A stretch of DNA of 64,000 nucleotides from Calidifontibacillus oryziterrae (GCF_000331575.1 NZ_ANOK01000003.1:340365-404364); one strand, 5' to 3'. Shown: positions 27,133-38,899, counted from the first letter of the stretch. The notes: generated by a model from the letters alone, not told the origin. Made by a program: numbers and translations.

Positions 27133-27921
27133 ATGAAAACTCGAATTATTACAGCTGTTTTTGCGATAGCAATTTTTTTGCCACTAGTCATCATTGGAAA
27201 TACTCCATTTATTATTTTGGTCTATTTACTAGGGACCATTGCTTTTCGTGAATTATTGCGAATGAAAAGAATAAAGTCTTTATCAATACCTGGAATAATA
27301 GGTTTTGTTTTTTTGTGGGTTCTATTGATTCCACAGTCTTTGGTTATTGAAAATATTGGAACAAATTTTTCGAAAATTGAAGCTGCATTAATTGTGGTAA
27401 TGCTGTTATTATCGTATACGGTTATTTCAAAAAATAAATTTTCATTTGATGATGCAGGGTTTATGATTTTATCAACATTGTACGTCGGAGTCGGCTTTTA
27501 TTATTTAATAGAAACTAGGATGATCGGCTTAACGTATGTTTTTTATGCCCTTTTTGTTATTTGGGCTACTGACTCAGGTGCTTATTTTGTTGGAAGAGCC
27601 TTTGGGAAAAGAAAGCTATGGCCAGAAATTAGTCCAAATAAAACAATTGCAGGATTTGTAGGCGGTATTTTCTCAGCTTTATTAGTGGGTTGTGTATTCC
27701 AACTTATTTCCCCAATTCATGATTCTACATTTTTCTTACTGGCAGTTACAGTTGTTACATCCGTATTTGGACAGATGGGCGATTTAGTTGAGTCTGCTTT
27801 GAAACGTCATTTTATAGTAAAAGACTCAGGACATATTTTACCTGGACACGGAGGTATATTAGACCGCTTTGATAGTCTTTTGTTTGTTTTACCAATACTA
27901 CATTTCTTACAGCTAATATAA
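27133..27921 (+). CDS. cdsA: Phosphatidate cytidylyltransferase
   Basis: CdsA makes CDP-diacylglycerol, the precursor of phosphatidylglycerol and phosphatidylethanolamine. The 262-aa polytopic protein (about seven helices) has the C-terminal signature region KDSGHILPGHGGILDRFDSL near residue 235. I chose ATG 27133 because AAAGGTGAGG lies just upstream; the GTG at 27121 is within that site. Confidence 0.95.
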   Translation: MKTRIITAVFAIAIFLPLVIIGNTPFIILVYLLGTIAFRELLRMKRIKSLSIPGIIGFVFLWVLLIPQSLVIENIGTNFSKIEAALIVVMLLLSYTVISKNKFSFDDAGFMILSTLYVGVGFYYLIETRMIGLTYVFYALFVIWATDSGAYFVGRAFGKRKLWPEISPNKTIAGFVGGIFSALLVGCVFQLISPIHDSTFFLLAVTVVTSVFGQMGDLVESALKRHFIVKDSGHILPGHGGILDRFDSLLFVLPILHFLQLI

Positions 27922-27930
27922 GGAGTCGTT

Positions 27931-29085
27931 ATGAAAAAAATAAGTTTACTTGGCGCAACTGGTTCAATTGGAACACAAACACTTGATATAATAAAACTTC
28001 ATCCTCAGCAATTTTCACTAGAAGCAATTTCAATCGGAAAAAATTTAACATTGGGCTTGGATATTATACATACATTTATACCGAAGGTTGTTTCAGTAAT
28101 TGATAAAGATAGTTGTGAATATTTAAAACAACACGTTCCAAGTGGTGTGAAGGTTGTTTATGGTGACGAGGGTTTAATAGAAGTAGCAGCAAATTGTGAT
28201 TCAGATGTTTTGGTCAACGCTGTTATGGGAAGTGTAGGGTTACGACCAACATTAAAGGCGATCGAGGCAGGGAAAACAATAGCAATTGCAAACAAGGAAA
28301 CATTAGTAACCGCAGGCCATCTTGTTATGGAACAAGCAAAAAAACATAATGTTATGATCTTGCCAGTTGATAGTGAGCATTCCGCCATATTTCAATGTTT
28401 AAATGGTGAAGATAAGAAAGCTTTAGCAAGGATTGTCCTAACAGCATCAGGCGGTAGCTTTCGAGAAAAATCTCGTGCTGAGCTTGAGCATGTGACAATA
28501 GAATCGGCACTTAACCATCCAAATTGGTCGATGGGCGCAAAAATTACTATTGATTCAGCGACAATGATGAATAAAGGTTTAGAAGTAATTGAGGCCCATT
28601 GGTTATTTAATATGCCGTACGATAAGATTGATGTTGTCCTTCACAAAGAAAGCATTATTCACTCACTAGTAGAATTCGAAGATTCTAGTATGATCGCTCA
28701 GCTAGGATCACCAGATATGAGGGTACCAATTCAATATGCTCTAACATATCCTGAAAGACTTGCACTACCCCTTGCGAAAAGGTTAAACTTAATTGAAATA
28801 GGTTTGCTACATTTCGAAAAGGCTAGCCATGAAAGATATCGCTGTTTAAAATTTGCTTATGATGCTGGCAGAATTGGTGGAACAATGACTACAGCGTTAA
28901 ACGCAGCGAATGAGGAAGCTGTTCAAATGTTCTTAAACAAGGAAATTTCTTTTTTAACTATTGAAAGCCTAATTGAAAAAGCTTTAGAGTTTCATTCTCC
29001 TATTTCAAACCCTAATTTAGATACAATTATTATGGTTGATCAAGAAGTAAGGGAGTATGTAAAATCTATAAAGGGAATAGGATAA
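27931..29085 (+). CDS. dxr: 1-deoxy-D-xylulose 5-phosphate reductoisomerase
   Basis: Dxr converts DXP to MEP, the committed step of the non-mevalonate isoprenoid pathway that feeds UppS. The 384-aa protein has the NADPH loop [16 protein letters not shown], metal and substrate motifs [13 protein letters not shown] and ASGGSFRE, and [19 protein letters not shown]. It sits 9 bases after cdsA with an AAGGAG site. Confidence 0.97.
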   Translation: MKKISLLGATGSIGTQTLDIIKLHPQQFSLEAISIGKNLTLGLDIIHTFIPKVVSVIDKDSCEYLKQHVPSGVKVVYGDEGLIEVAANCDSDVLVNAVMGSVGLRPTLKAIEAGKTIAIANKETLVTAGHLVMEQAKKHNVMILPVDSEHSAIFQCLNGEDKKALARIVLTASGGSFREKSRAELEHVTIESALNHPNWSMGAKITIDSATMMNKGLEVIEAHWLFNMPYDKIDVVLHKESIIHSLVEFEDSSMIAQLGSPDMRVPIQYALTYPERLALPLAKRLNLIEIGLLHFEKASHERYRCLKFAYDAGRIGGTMTTALNAANEEAVQMFLNKEISFLTIESLIEKALEFHSPISNPNLDTIIMVDQEVREYVKSIKGIG

Positions 29086-29109
29086 TTTATATAAAAGGTG
29101 GTTATAAAT

Positions 29110-30387
29110 TTGAACACGGTAATTGCATTCGTGATAATTTTCGGAGCGCTTGTATTCTTCCATGAATTTGGTCATCTAGTTTTTGCAAAACGAGCTGGAA
29201 TGCTTTGTCGTGAATTTGCAATTGGATTTGGACCTAAAGTGTTTTCATTCCGTTGGAATGAGACTTTATATACAATTCGCCTATTACCATTTGGTGGATT
29301 CGTTCGAGTTGCTGGTGAGGACCCGGAATTAGTAGAAATAAAACCAGGCTATAATATTGGATTGCTTTTTAATTCAGAGGAGAAGGTCACAAAAATTATT
29401 GTCAACAATAAGTCTAAATACCAAAATGCAAAAGTAATAGAAGTTGAAAATATCGATTTAGTGCATCGCTTATTTATTTCAGGATATGAACAAGATGAGG
29501 ATGTATTACAAACGTTTCAGGTTCATGAGCAAGCTATGCTCGTTGTAGATGATCAGGAAACGCAAATCGCACCATACAACCGCCAGTTTGCTTCAAAGAC
29601 CGTTACACAACGCTTCCTGCAAATTTTTGCTGGACCGGCAATGAACTTTGTTCTCGCTTTTGTATTGTTTATTGTATTGGGCAGTCTAGTTGGGACTCCG
29701 GTAAAAGAACCTATATTAGGGGAATTAACAACGGACGGTTCAGCCATTGATTCGGGGTTAAAACAAGGCGACCGGGTATTAATGATAAAAGACTCAAAAC
29801 AAACGGGTTGGGATGAAGCAAATGTAATTAATAATTGGGATGAAATGGTTGATATTATCGAAATAAGTGCTAAGGAACCTTTACAATTCCTCGTAAATCG
29901 TAATGGTGAAAAACTTCAATTTGAAGTGACGCCAAAGCCGCGGGAAATGGATGGAACTGGGTTCATCGGCGTTTATCCAACTGTTGAAAAGTCTGTATTT
30001 GGATCTATTCAATATGGATTTGAACAAACATATTTTTGGACAAAAGAAATTATTTTTGGTTTAGGGAAACTTATTACGGGTCAGTTTACAATTGATGATC
30101 TTTCTGGCCCAGTAGGAATTTACAGTTTAACAGATCAGGTAGCACAGTCAGGTATTTATAATTTAATTCGCTGGGCTGCTCTCTTAAGTATAAACTTAGG
30201 AATTATTAATTTATTACCCCTTCCGGCACTAGATGGGGGCAGGTTAACGTTTATTACGATAGAAGCAGTACGTGGCAAACCAATTGACCCTCAGAAAGAA
30301 GGGATTGTTCATTTTATTGGTTTCGCTTTATTAATGCTATTGATGCTTGTCGTAACTTGGAATGATATTCAAAAATATTTCCTATAA
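29110..30387 (+). CDS. rasP: RasP/RseP site-2 intramembrane metalloprotease
   Basis: RasP cleaves trimmed anti-sigma factors (RsiW type) and FtsL or signal peptides within the membrane. The 425-aa protein has HEFGH (zinc site) in the first helix, a PDZ domain near residues 190-290, and the second catalytic motif LLPLPALDGGRL near residue 370. TTG 29110 is preferred to GTG 29098 because AAAGGTGG overlaps the latter and the N terminus then reads MNTVIAFVIIFG as in relatives. Confidence 0.94.
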   Translation: MNTVIAFVIIFGALVFFHEFGHLVFAKRAGMLCREFAIGFGPKVFSFRWNETLYTIRLLPFGGFVRVAGEDPELVEIKPGYNIGLLFNSEEKVTKIIVNNKSKYQNAKVIEVENIDLVHRLFISGYEQDEDVLQTFQVHEQAMLVVDDQETQIAPYNRQFASKTVTQRFLQIFAGPAMNFVLAFVLFIVLGSLVGTPVKEPILGELTTDGSAIDSGLKQGDRVLMIKDSKQTGWDEANVINNWDEMVDIIEISAKEPLQFLVNRNGEKLQFEVTPKPREMDGTGFIGVYPTVEKSVFGSIQYGFEQTYFWTKEIIFGLGKLITGQFTIDDLSGPVGIYSLTDQVAQSGIYNLIRWAALLSINLGIINLLPLPALDGGRLTFITIEAVRGKPIDPQKEGIVHFIGFALLMLLMLVVTWNDIQKYFL

Positions 30388-30440
30388 ATAACACGTTCTA
30401 ATTCATAAACAATTGTTGTTATAATAAAGAGGTGCTAAAG

Positions 30441-32147
30441 ATGAAACAAAGTAAAATGTTAATCCCGACATTAAGGGATGTACCTGCAGACGCAGAAATT
30501 AAAAGTCATCAGCTACTACTTCGTGCCGGCTTTATGCGTCAGAATGCATCAGGAGTTTATAGCTATTTACCATTAGGGAAACGAGTTATAAACAAGGTTG
30601 AACAAATAGTTCGAGAGGAAATGGATGCAATTGGGGGCAGTGAATTATTAATGCCAGCCTTACAGCCAGCAGAACTATGGCAGGAAACCGGGCGATGGTA
30701 TAATTTCGGTTCTGAACTCATGCGTTTAAGAGACCGTCATGATCGTGAGTTTGCGCTAGGTCCAACTCACGAAGAGGTTGTTACTTCTTTGGTCCGGGAT
30801 GAAGTAAGCTCGTACAAAAAGTTACCATTAATTCTTTATCAAATTCAAACGAAATTCCGTGATGAAGCGAGGCCTCGATTTGGCTTGTTAAGAGGTCGCG
30901 AGTTTATTATGAAGGATGCATATTCCTTTCATTCATCACCAGAAAGCTTAGATGAAGCCTATCAAGATATGGTTCGTGCCTATACAAATATATTTAGAAG
31001 ATGCGGTTTGAATTTCCGAGCTGTTATTGCTGATTCTGGAGCAATGGGCGGTAAAGATACGCACGAATTTATGGTTTTATCTGATGTAGGAGAAGATACG
31101 ATTGCTTTTTCAGATACATCAGATTTTGCCGCAAATATTGAAATGGCACCAGTTGTTGTTGATTATGAAAAGTCAAATGAAACTCCTACAACCTTAGAAA
31201 AGGTAGCGACAAAAGATCAAAAAACAATTGAAGAAGTTTCAAAGTTTTTTAATGTGTCTAAAGAAAAATGCTTGAAGTCGCTATTATTCAAGGTTGACGA
31301 AAAGTATGTATTAATTGTTGTCCGTGGCGATCATGAGGTTAACGATATAAAAGTAAAAAACCTACTTGAGGCAAAAATGGTTGAGCTAGCAACAGCTGAA
31401 GAAACACTGTCAATACTTGATTGTGAAATTGGATCAATTGGGCCAATTGGAGTGCCAAAGGAAGTTGAAGTTATTGCTGACCATGCTGTACAATTTGTAG
31501 TGAACGGAATATGCGGGGCAAATGAACCTGATTTTCACTATACGGGTGTAAACGTTGGCAGAGATTTTATGGTTAGTCAATTTGCTGATCTTCGTTTTAT
31601 CAAAGCAGGAGACCCATCACCAGATGGACAAGGTACTATTCAATTTGCTAAAGGAATTGAAGTAGGGCATGTGTTTAAGCTTGGAACATTTTACAGTGAA
31701 GCGATGAAAGCCACATATTTAGATGAAAACGGGAAATCCCAACCAATGATTATGGGATGTTATGGCATTGGTGTGTCACGAACAGTTGCAGCAGTAGTTG
31801 AACAATTTAATGATGAAAATGGGATGGTATGGCCTGTTGCGCTTACACCGTTTGAAGTCCATCTTATACCAATTAATATGAAAATGGATGTCCAAAAAGA
31901 ACTAGCAGAAGAAATTTATGAACATCTAAATAGTCATTCAATTTCAGTTTTATATGATGATCGTAATGAACGACCTGGTGTGAAATTTGCTGACTCCGAC
32001 TTGTTTGGATTTCCAATTCGAATTACAGTCGGTAAGAAGGCTGAAGATAGAATAGTTGAATTAAAGCTTCGTAAAACGGGTGAGGTTTTCGAAGTTAGTG
32101 TTAACGATTTAGTTGACGTCATCCGTGAAAAATTAAGTTCTTATTAA
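30441..32147 (+). CDS. proS: Prolyl-tRNA synthetase, bacterial type
   Basis: ProS charges tRNA-Pro. The 568-aa protein has class II motifs ([20 protein letters not shown], in part; motif 2 [19 protein letters not shown]; motif 3 [15 protein letters not shown]) and the INS editing domain inserted at about residues 230-390, as in long bacterial ProRS. The ATG 30441 follows AGAGGTG. Distance to rasP is 53 bases. Confidence 0.96.
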   Translation: MKQSKMLIPTLRDVPADAEIKSHQLLLRAGFMRQNASGVYSYLPLGKRVINKVEQIVREEMDAIGGSELLMPALQPAELWQETGRWYNFGSELMRLRDRHDREFALGPTHEEVVTSLVRDEVSSYKKLPLILYQIQTKFRDEARPRFGLLRGREFIMKDAYSFHSSPESLDEAYQDMVRAYTNIFRRCGLNFRAVIADSGAMGGKDTHEFMVLSDVGEDTIAFSDTSDFAANIEMAPVVVDYEKSNETPTTLEKVATKDQKTIEEVSKFFNVSKEKCLKSLLFKVDEKYVLIVVRGDHEVNDIKVKNLLEAKMVELATAEETLSILDCEIGSIGPIGVPKEVEVIADHAVQFVVNGICGANEPDFHYTGVNVGRDFMVSQFADLRFIKAGDPSPDGQGTIQFAKGIEVGHVFKLGTFYSEAMKATYLDENGKSQPMIMGCYGIGVSRTVAAVVEQFNDENGMVWPVALTPFEVHLIPINMKMDVQKELAEEIYEHLNSHSISVLYDDRNERPGVKFADSDLFGFPIRITVGKKAEDRIVELKLRKTGEVFEVSVNDLVDVIREKLSSY

Positions 32148-32176
32148 TTTCTAGATGATTATAGAGTGCATGTCTT

Positions 32177-32265
32177 AAGGGGGTCTGGTTGCCACTGGTA
32201 AATAAACATTTAGCGCAGTATCTTCTGCATAAATCTAAATGGTATACCAGAGGTACCTGCCCCTT
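32177..32265 (+). promoter_or_regulatory. Nested palindrome in the polC leader
   Basis: Four concentric pairings can be read: AAGGGG (32177-32182) with CCCCTT (32260-32265); GGT (32187-32189) with ACC (32255-32257); CTGGTA (32195-32200) with TACCAG (32245-32250); CATTTAG (32207-32213) with CTAAATG (32235-32241); and GCAG (32215-32218) with CTGC (32225-32228) at the tip. The element fills most of the proS-polC gap. It has no T run and no T-box signature. It could be a structured leader or a decayed palindromic DNA element. Confidence 0.5.
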
Positions 32266-32320
32266 CATTTTTGTTAATATATATAGATTTAGACAAGGTA
32301 GTAAAAGGGGAGATAAGGAG

Positions 32321-35300
32321 ATGACAGAAGAAATTAAAATTAGAAAAGAACGGTTTCAGCTTTTATTAGAGCAAATTTCTTTGCCTAGTACCTTTTCATC
32401 TACCTTCTTTCAGGATGCTTGGATAGAAAAGCTAACGATAGAACGTAAGAAAAAATCTTGGCATTTCCAATTTGGTTTTGAAAAACACATATCTTTAGAA
32501 GCATTCTTGTTATTTAAATCCCATTTAGTCAATGCTTTTCAAGAAATCGCTACAGTAACGTTTTCGATAACATGTAAAGAAGAATTGATCTCTGAGCAAC
32601 AGTTACATGATTACTGGCCATATATTGTCGAACAGCTCGAGGGAATATCACCATCACTTATTTCATTAATGAAACAGCAATCTCCTCATTTAAATGGAAA
32701 TAAACTTATTATACAAGTAAGAAATGAACCGGAATCCATTTCACTTAAAAAGAAATATGCAGAGTTATTTGATCCTATTTTTAAATCCCTAGGATTCCCG
32801 TCCTTGATAATTGAAACTGAAATTGTCTATTCAAAGGAGGAATTTGAAGAATTTATTATCCAAAAGGAGCAGGAAGATCGCTCGAAAATGATGGAGGCAC
32901 TTATAGAGCAGGCTAAAAAGCCAAAAAATAGTGATAACAGTCAACACGATGGTCCGATCACAATCGGCTATATGATAAAGGATGAGCCTGTGGAAATTAA
33001 ACAAATACAAGAAGAGGAGCGCCGTATTACAATCCAAGGCTACATATTTTCTAGCGAAATAAAAGAACTTAAAAGTGGACGTTCATTGTTAACGTTTAAA
33101 ATAACAGACTATACTGATTCGCTAACAATTAAAATCTTTTCTCGAGATAAAGAAGATGTAAATATTTTGCAATCTGTTAAAAAAGGAATGTGGGTTAAGG
33201 TACGAGGTAGTGTCCAAACCGATACATTTATGCGTGAGCTTGTCATGATGGCACAGGATATTAATGAAGTAAAAGCAGTGGAGCGGCAAGATACATCTGA
33301 AAAAAAGCGGGTTGAATTACATCTACATACACCAATGAGTCAAATGGATGCAGTTACTTCTATTTCTGAGCTTGTAATTCAAGCGAAAAAATGGGGTCAC
33401 GAAGCGATTGCGGTGACTGATCATGCTGTAGTTCAAGCGTTCCCAGAGGCATACTCTGCTGGGAAAAAACATGGGATAAAAATACTTTATGGGTTGGAAG
33501 CAAATCTTGTAGATGACGGTGTACCGATTGCTTACAATCCAGTTCACCGTTTGTTAGCTGATGAAACGTATATTGTTTTTGATGTTGAAACTACAGGTCT
33601 ATCCGCAGTATACGATACAATTATTGAACTAGCCGCAGTCAAAGTGAAAAATGGTGAAATTATCGATCGGTTTGAAAGATTTTCGAACCCTCATCATCCA
33701 TTATCTGCAACGACAATCGAGTTAACAGGAATAACGGATGAGATGGTTAAGGATGCACCGGATATAGATGTAGTTTTAAATGAGTTTAAAGCATGGATTA
33801 TGGATGATACGCTAGTAGCTCATAATGCAAGCTTTGATATGGGCTTTTTGAATGTTGGTTTAAAGAAACTCGGTCACGATAAGGTTACAAATCCTGTAAT
33901 TGACACACTTGAACTTGGTCGATTTTTATATCCAGAGTTAAAAAATCATCGTTTAAATACGCTATGTAAGAAATTTGATATTGAATTAACCCAGCATCAC
34001 CGTGCTATTTATGATGCAGAAGCAACCGGATATTTATTAGTAAAAATGCTTAAAGATTGTGAAGAGAAAGGAATTTCCTACCACGATGAGCTTAACGAAA
34101 ATATGGGACAATCAGATGCGTATAAGCGCTCTCGACCTTCCCATTGTATTTTGCTGGCACAAAACGAGGTCGGATTAAAGAATTTATTTAAATTAGTTTC
34201 GTATTCCCATATTCATTATTATTATCGAGTTCCAAGAATTCCAAGGTCTTTATTAGTTAAATATCGTGAAGGCCTATTAGTAGGGTCTGGCTGTGATAAA
34301 GGTGAAGTTTTTGAAGCGATGATGCAAAAATCCCCTGAAGAAACAGAGGAAATAGCCCAGTTTTATGACTACCTGGAAATTCAACCGCCAGAAAATTATG
34401 CTCATTTAATAGAAAAAGAAATGATTCAAAATGAGCAGGCGTTACAAGAGATTTTAACAAATATCGTGAAGCTTGGAGAAAAAGTTAATAAACTTGTTGT
34501 TGCTACTGGGAATGTTCACTATTTAAATAAGGAAGCTCATCTGTATCGAAAAATCTTAATCGCTTCACAAAGTGGTAATCCATTAAATCGTGAGAAACAA
34601 CCTCTTGTTTACTTTCGCACAACGAATGAAATGTTAGATTCCTTTTCCTTTTTAGGGAAACACAGGGCAGAAGAGGTCGTTATTACGAATACTAATAAGA
34701 TTGCCGAGATGATCAATGACATTAAACCGATTAAGGATGATCTATATACCCCAAAAATTGAGGGAGCCGACGACGAGATTCGCGAAATGAGTTATAATCG
34801 TGCCCGTTCTATTTATGGAGATACATTACCGAAAATCGTTGAGGACCGTCTTGAAAAAGAATTAAAAAGTATTATTGGACATGGATTTGCAGTTATTTAT
34901 TTAATTTCCCACAAGCTCGTAAAAAAGTCATTAAATGATGGGTATTTAGTAGGTTCCCGTGGATCAGTTGGGTCATCTCTAGTTGCAACTATGACTGAAA
35001 TTACTGAAGTAAATCCATTGCCACCACATTATGTTTGTCCTACGTGTAAGAATTCACAGTTTTTTGATGATGGTTCTGTTGGCTCTGGGTTTGATTTGCC
35101 AGATAAAAATTGTCCAGAGTGCGGAGCAAGCTATAAAAAAGATGGCCATGATATCCCATTTGAAACCTTCCTTGGATTTAAAGGGGATAAAGTTCCAGAT
35201 ATTGATTTAAATTTTTCTGGGGATTATCAGCCGAGGGCACATAACTATACGAAGGTACTATTCGGTGAAGATAATGTTTATCGTGCTGGGACAATTGGTA

Positions 35301-36616
35301 CGGTTGCGGATAAAACAGCTTTTGGTTATGTGAAAGGGTATGCTTCTGATCATAATTTAACATATCGCGGTGCGGAGATAGAAAGGCTTGCAACAGGTTG
35401 TACTGGGGTAAAACGTACAACAGGACAACATCCGGGTGGAATAATCGTTGTTCCTGATTATATGGATATTTATGATTTTTCACCAATACAATATCCTGCC
35501 GATGATACGAATTCAGAATGGAGAACAACACATTTTGATTTCCATTCTATCCATGATAACTTGTTAAAGCTTGATATACTAGGTCATGACGATCCAACTG
35601 TAATTAGAATGTTGCAAGATTTAAGTGGGATTGATCCAAAAACGATCCCGACTGACGACCCTGAAGTAATGAAGATTTTTTCAACTCCTGAACCATTGGG
35701 AGTAAGCGAAGAACAGATTATGTGCAAGACAGGAACATTAGGAATACCCGAATTTGGGACTCGGTTTGTTAGACAAATGCTTGAAGAAACAAATCCAAGT
35801 TCTTTTTCTGAATTAGTCCAAATTTCTGGATTATCCCATGGTACCGATGTTTGGTTAAATAATGCTAATGAGCTTATTCAAAACGGAACTTGTACATTAA
35901 GTGAAGTTATCGGCTGTCGGGATGACATAATGGTGTATTTAATTTATAAAGGACTAGACCCATCATTAGCTTTTAAAATAATGGAATCTGTTCGTAAAGG
36001 GAAAGGTTTAACACCCGAATTTATTGAGGAAATGAAAAAGAACAATGTACCAGATTGGTATATTGAGTCATGTTTAAAAATAAAATACATGTTCCCGAAA
36101 GCCCATGCTGCTGCTTATGTGCTTATGGCGGTACGGATTGCATATTTTAAAGTTCATTTTCCAATTTTATTTTATGCTGCTTATTTTACTGTCCGCGCCG
36201 ATGATTTTGAAATTGATGCGATGATCAAAGGCGGGAATGCCATTCGTGGCAAGATTGAGGAAATTAATGCAAAAGGGTTAGATGCATCGACGAAGGAGAA
36301 AAACGTCCAAACCGTGTTAGAGTTAGCGTTGGAAATGTGTGAACGTGGATTTTCCTTCCAAAAAATTGATTTATATCGCTCAAGTGCGTCCGAATTTTTG
36401 GTTGACGGAAATACTTTAATACCACCGTTTAATGCAATTCCGGGCTTAGGTACAAATGCCGCTGTAAATATTGTCAAAGCACGTGAACAAGGTGAATTTT
36501 TATCAAAAGAAGATTTACAGCAAAGAAGTAAAATTTCGAAAACAGTGCTAGAATACCTTGAAAATCAAGGCTGCCTCGAAGGATTACCTGACCAGAATCA
36601 GTTGTCGCTATTTTAA
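32321..36616 (+). CDS. polC: DNA polymerase III PolC, replicative polymerase
   Basis: PolC is the Gram-positive replicative polymerase with built-in proofreading. From ATG 32321 it is 1431 aa (B. subtilis about 1437): N-terminal domain, OB fold (about 225-310), PHP domain ([29 protein letters not shown]) interrupted by the DEDD exonuclease ([11 protein letters not shown] near residue 419), then palm with [12 protein letters not shown] and C-terminal [14 protein letters not shown] and helix-hairpin-helix. AAGGAG lies just before this ATG. An in-frame TTG at 32189 would add 44 unsupported residues across the palindrome. Confidence 0.97.
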   Translation: MTEEIKIRKERFQLLLEQISLPSTFSSTFFQDAWIEKLTIERKKKSWHFQFGFEKHISLEAFLLFKSHLVNAFQEIATVTFSITCKEELISEQQLHDYWPYIVEQLEGISPSLISLMKQQSPHLNGNKLIIQVRNEPESISLKKKYAELFDPIFKSLGFPSLIIETEIVYSKEEFEEFIIQKEQEDRSKMMEALIEQAKKPKNSDNSQHDGPITIGYMIKDEPVEIKQIQEEERRITIQGYIFSSEIKELKSGRSLLTFKITDYTDSLTIKIFSRDKEDVNILQSVKKGMWVKVRGSVQTDTFMRELVMMAQDINEVKAVERQDTSEKKRVELHLHTPMSQMDAVTSISELVIQAKKWGHEAIAVTDHAVVQAFPEAYSAGKKHGIKILYGLEANLVDDGVPIAYNPVHRLLADETYIVFDVETTGLSAVYDTIIELAAVKVKNGEIIDRFERFSNPHHPLSATTIELTGITDEMVKDAPDIDVVLNEFKAWIMDDTLVAHNASFDMGFLNVGLKKLGHDKVTNPVIDTLELGRFLYPELKNHRLNTLCKKFDIELTQHHRAIYDAEATGYLLVKMLKDCEEKGISYHDELNENMGQSDAYKRSRPSHCILLAQNEVGLKNLFKLVSYSHIHYYYRVPRIPRSLLVKYREGLLVGSGCDKGEVFEAMMQKSPEETEEIAQFYDYLEIQPPENYAHLIEKEMIQNEQALQEILTNIVKLGEKVNKLVVATGNVHYLNKEAHLYRKILIASQSGNPLNREKQPLVYFRTTNEMLDSFSFLGKHRAEEVVITNTNKIAEMINDIKPIKDDLYTPKIEGADDEIREMSYNRARSIYGDTLPKIVEDRLEKELKSIIGHGFAVIYLISHKLVKKSLNDGYLVGSRGSVGSSLVATMTEITEVNPLPPHYVCPTCKNSQFFDDGSVGSGFDLPDKNCPECGASYKKDGHDIPFETFLGFKGDKVPDIDLNFSGDYQPRAHNYTKVLFGEDNVYRAGTIGTVADKTAFGYVKGYASDHNLTYRGAEIERLATGCTGVKRTTGQHPGGIIVVPDYMDIYDFSPIQYPADDTNSEWRTTHFDFHSIHDNLLKLDILGHDDPTVIRMLQDLSGIDPKTIPTDDPEVMKIFSTPEPLGVSEEQIMCKTGTLGIPEFGTRFVRQMLEETNPSSFSELVQISGLSHGTDVWLNNANELIQNGTCTLSEVIGCRDDIMVYLIYKGLDPSLAFKIMESVRKGKGLTPEFIEEMKKNNVPDWYIESCLKIKYMFPKAHAAAYVLMAVRIAYFKVHFPILFYAAYFTVRADDFEIDAMIKGGNAIRGKIEEINAKGLDASTKEKNVQTVLELALEMCERGFSFQKIDLYRSSASEFLVDGNTLIPPFNAIPGLGTNAAVNIVKAREQGEFLSKEDLQQRSKISKTVLEYLENQGCLEGLPDQNQLSLF

Positions 36617-36806
36617 ACCGGACTTCTTTTGTGGGAAGAGCACGACGAACAGGACGTTCTAATTCTGGCGTTGCTATAAGATGTAGCGAAGTTAGCCAGT
36701 GTTTTTCTGTCGGGCTGACCAAGACGCTTCCGCTTTTGTTTGTTGCATATTTTTCTTCAATATGGTATATTTTTATTGACAATACTAAAAATATTGGTAA
36801 ATGATA

Positions 36807-36832
36807 AAAGAGTGGGCCAAAACCCACTCTTT
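36807..36832 (+). terminator. Terminator downstream of polC
   Basis: AAAGAGTGGG (36807-36816) pairs perfectly with CCCACTCTTT (36823-36832) around a six-base loop. The 3' side has only a loose T tract (TTTCGTTTT). The symmetrical A/T ends would allow termination on both strands. Confidence 0.8.
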
Positions 36833-36870
36833 CGTTTTCGACTAGTTGTAAAGGATTTGGAGTAATTTTA

Positions 36871-36892
36871 TCCCTGCTTATTTTAGCAGGGA
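36871..36892 (+). promoter_or_regulatory. Hairpin in the rimP upstream region
   Basis: TCCCTGC (36871-36877) pairs with GCAGGGA (36886-36892) around TTATTTTA, followed by ATTTTATA. It may be a weak second terminator or part of the rimP-nusA leader. Confidence 0.45.
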
Positions 36893-36956
36893 ATTTTATA
36901 TAAATTTGCTAAATCAATCTAATCGCTCAAGGTGTTGCTAGAAAAGGGGGTTTTTT

Positions 36957-37430
36957 ATGAGCAAAAAAATAACTGAGGTAACAGAAGAACTCGTGTTACC
37001 GATCCTTGCAAAAATGAATTTAGAGCTAGTTGATATTGAATTCGTTAAAGAAGGTAAAAATTGGTACCTGAAAGTTTTTATTGATTCAGAAAAGGGCATT
37101 GACATCGAAGACTGTGGGAACGTCAGTGAGCAGTTAAGTGAAAAACTAGATGAAACCGATCCAATATCCTATCCTTATTTTCTAGAGGTATCATCGCCAG
37201 GTGTCGAAAGACCACTAAAAAAGCCGGAAGACGTACAAAAAGCAATTGGAAAACAAGTTCATATTAAAACGTATGAACCAATTAATAATGAAAAAATCTT
37301 TGAGGGCAAACTGATACAATTCGATGGAGAAAGGTTAATAGTGGAGGTACTCATTAAAACAAGGAAAAAGCAAGTTGAAATACCTTACAACAAGGTTGCT
37401 AGTGCTAGACTTGCTGTTACGTTCCACTAG
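36957..37430 (+). CDS. rimP: Ribosome maturation factor RimP
   Basis: RimP assists 30S assembly. The 157-aa protein shows the family core: [20 protein letters not shown], the acidic [19 protein letters not shown], and [17 protein letters not shown]. It starts the usual rimP-nusA-rnpM-ylxQ-infB operon, with GGGGG upstream of ATG. Confidence 0.96.
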   Translation: MSKKITEVTEELVLPILAKMNLELVDIEFVKEGKNWYLKVFIDSEKGIDIEDCGNVSEQLSEKLDETDPISYPYFLEVSSPGVERPLKKPEDVQKAIGKQVHIKTYEPINNEKIFEGKLIQFDGERLIVEVLIKTRKKQVEIPYNKVASARLAVTFH

Positions 37431-37457
37431 GTCGATTATTTTAAAGGGGAGAACATA

Positions 37458-38603
37458 ATGAGTAGTGAATTACTTGATGCATTAACAATGCTTGAAAAAG
37501 AGAAAGGAATTAGCAAGGATATTATATTAGAAGCTATTGAAGCTGCATTGATATCTGCTTATAAGCGAAATTTTAATTCGGCGCAAAATGTTCGTGTTGA
37601 TATTAATCGTGAAACAGGGACAATGAAGGTTTATGCACGTAAAGAAGTTGTTGAAGAAGTATTTGATCCACGTTTAGAGATTTCCCATGAGGAAGCAAAG
37701 AAAATAAATCCAAACTATGAAATTGAAGATATATTGGAAATTGAAGTAACACCAAAGGATTTTGGTAGAATTGCTGCACAAACAGCGAAGCAAGTTGTAA
37801 CACAACGCGTTCGTGAAGCTGAAAGAGGTGTGATCTATTCCGAGTATATTGACCGTGAAGAAGATATTATGACTGGTATTGTTCAGAGACAGGATGCTAG
37901 GTTTATCTATGTGAATTTAGGAAAGATTGAAGCTTTACTCCCTTTAACAGAACAAATGCCAAACGAGACATATAAACCGCATGATCGAATTAAAGTGTTT
38001 ATTACAAAGGTTGAAAAAACGACAAAAGGACCGCAAATATTCGTTTCACGAACACATCCAGGTCTCCTAAAACGATTATTTGAAATTGAAGTACCTGAAA
38101 TATATGATGGAACTGTTGAAATTAAATCAGTATCTCGTGAAGCAGGGGACCGTTCAAAAATTGCAGTTCATTCTGATAATCCAGAGGTAGATCCTGTTGG
38201 TTCTTGCGTCGGTCAAAAAGGACAAAGAGTTCAGGCGATTGTGACAGAATTAAAAGGTGAAAAAATTGATATCGTTCGTTGGTCTAAAGATCCGGTAGAA
38301 TATGTTGCTAATGCATTAAGCCCATCACAAGTAATAAAGGTAATTGTGAATGAAGAAGAAAAAGCAACTACTGTTATTGTACCTGATTATCAACTATCAC
38401 TTGCCATCGGTAAAAGAGGCCAAAATGCACGATTAGCAGCTAAGTTAACAGGGTGGAAGATTGATATAAAAAGTTTGTCAGAAGCTGAACAACTAAATTT
38501 ACTAGAAGAAGAACCGCCGCTTTTTCAAAATACAGAAGATCAAGATTTAGATTTTGATGATTTCTATGGAGATGACTTTGAGGATAATACAGACGAAAAT
38601 TAA
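37458..38603 (+). CDS. nusA: Transcription termination/antitermination factor NusA
   Basis: NusA binds RNA polymerase and modulates pausing and termination. In 381 aa: N-terminal domain (1-125), S1 domain (about 135-200, with TGIVQRQDARFIYVNLGKIE in part), and KH1/KH2 (about 205-345: GSCVGQKGQRVQAIV; AIGKRGQNARLAAKLTGWKID in part). The tail (about 350-381) is strongly acidic, slightly longer than in B. subtilis. Confidence 0.97.
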   Translation: MSSELLDALTMLEKEKGISKDIILEAIEAALISAYKRNFNSAQNVRVDINRETGTMKVYARKEVVEEVFDPRLEISHEEAKKINPNYEIEDILEIEVTPKDFGRIAAQTAKQVVTQRVREAERGVIYSEYIDREEDIMTGIVQRQDARFIYVNLGKIEALLPLTEQMPNETYKPHDRIKVFITKVEKTTKGPQIFVSRTHPGLLKRLFEIEVPEIYDGTVEIKSVSREAGDRSKIAVHSDNPEVDPVGSCVGQKGQRVQAIVTELKGEKIDIVRWSKDPVEYVANALSPSQVIKVIVNEEEKATTVIVPDYQLSLAIGKRGQNARLAAKLTGWKIDIKSLSEAEQLNLLEEEPPLFQNTEDQDLDFDDFYGDDFEDNTDEN

Positions 38604-38625
38604 TTAGAAGTAGAGGTGGAGCCGG

Positions 38626-38898
38626 ATGAAGAATCGCAAAATACCATTGCGGAAATGTGTTGCGAGCCAAGAAATGAAACCAAAACGCGAACTCATTCGA
38701 ATTGTCCGTTCCAAAGAAGGCGATGTCTCGATTGATCCCACTGGGAAAATGCCGGGGCGAGGAGCTTATATTAGTAAGGATAAACAATGCATTCTTGATG
38801 CCAAAAAGAAAAATGTTCTAGAGCATCATTTAGGCGTAAAAGTTGATGAATCTATTTACAATGAATTACTTCAATTCATTGAAAAGGAGCAAAGGTAG
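38626..38898 (+). CDS. rnpM: RnpM (YlxR), RNA-binding modulator of RNase P
   Basis: The 90-aa YlxR-family protein has [20 protein letters not shown], then [13 protein letters not shown]. YlxR has been described as an RNase P-interacting modulator (RnpM) and as a nucleoid-associated regulator; the motif pair GRGAYI fits the family. It lies 22 bases after nusA with AGAGGTGGAG, and its end nearly touches ylxQ. Confidence 0.93.
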   Translation: MKNRKIPLRKCVASQEMKPKRELIRIVRSKEGDVSIDPTGKMPGRGAYISKDKQCILDAKKKNVLEHHLGVKVDESIYNELLQFIEKEQR

Positions 38899-38899
38899 T

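Larger units (their letters stand above)
36617..36956 (+). other. 340-base non-coding gap between polC and rimP
   Basis: No credible gene. From 36665 to 36699 a stem-loop can form: CTGGC (36665-36669) with GCCAG (36695-36699), enclosing TTGCTA (36671-36676) with TAGCGA (36684-36689). GAAC (36647-36650) and GTTC (36656-36659) flank a small loop upstream. ATATTTTT (36767-36774) pairs with AAAAATAT (36787-36794). A terminator follows at 36807 and a second hairpin at 36871. The 36630-36740 part has base composition richer in G and C than the flanks and may be a repeat or small RNA remnant. Confidence 0.5.

Noticed and set aside
30397..30425. TATAAT before proS as a promoter
   Set aside because: No acceptable -35 at 16-18 bases, and the start would fall on the Shine-Dalgarno sequence.
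32189..32320. N-terminal extension of PolC from TTG 32189
   Set aside because: It crosses the nested palindrome, has no similarity to PolC, and the ATG at 32321 with AAGGAG gives the normal PolC length.
36776..36803. TTGACA downstream of polC as a promoter
   Set aside because: The best -10 matches only three of six positions and a terminator follows at once.
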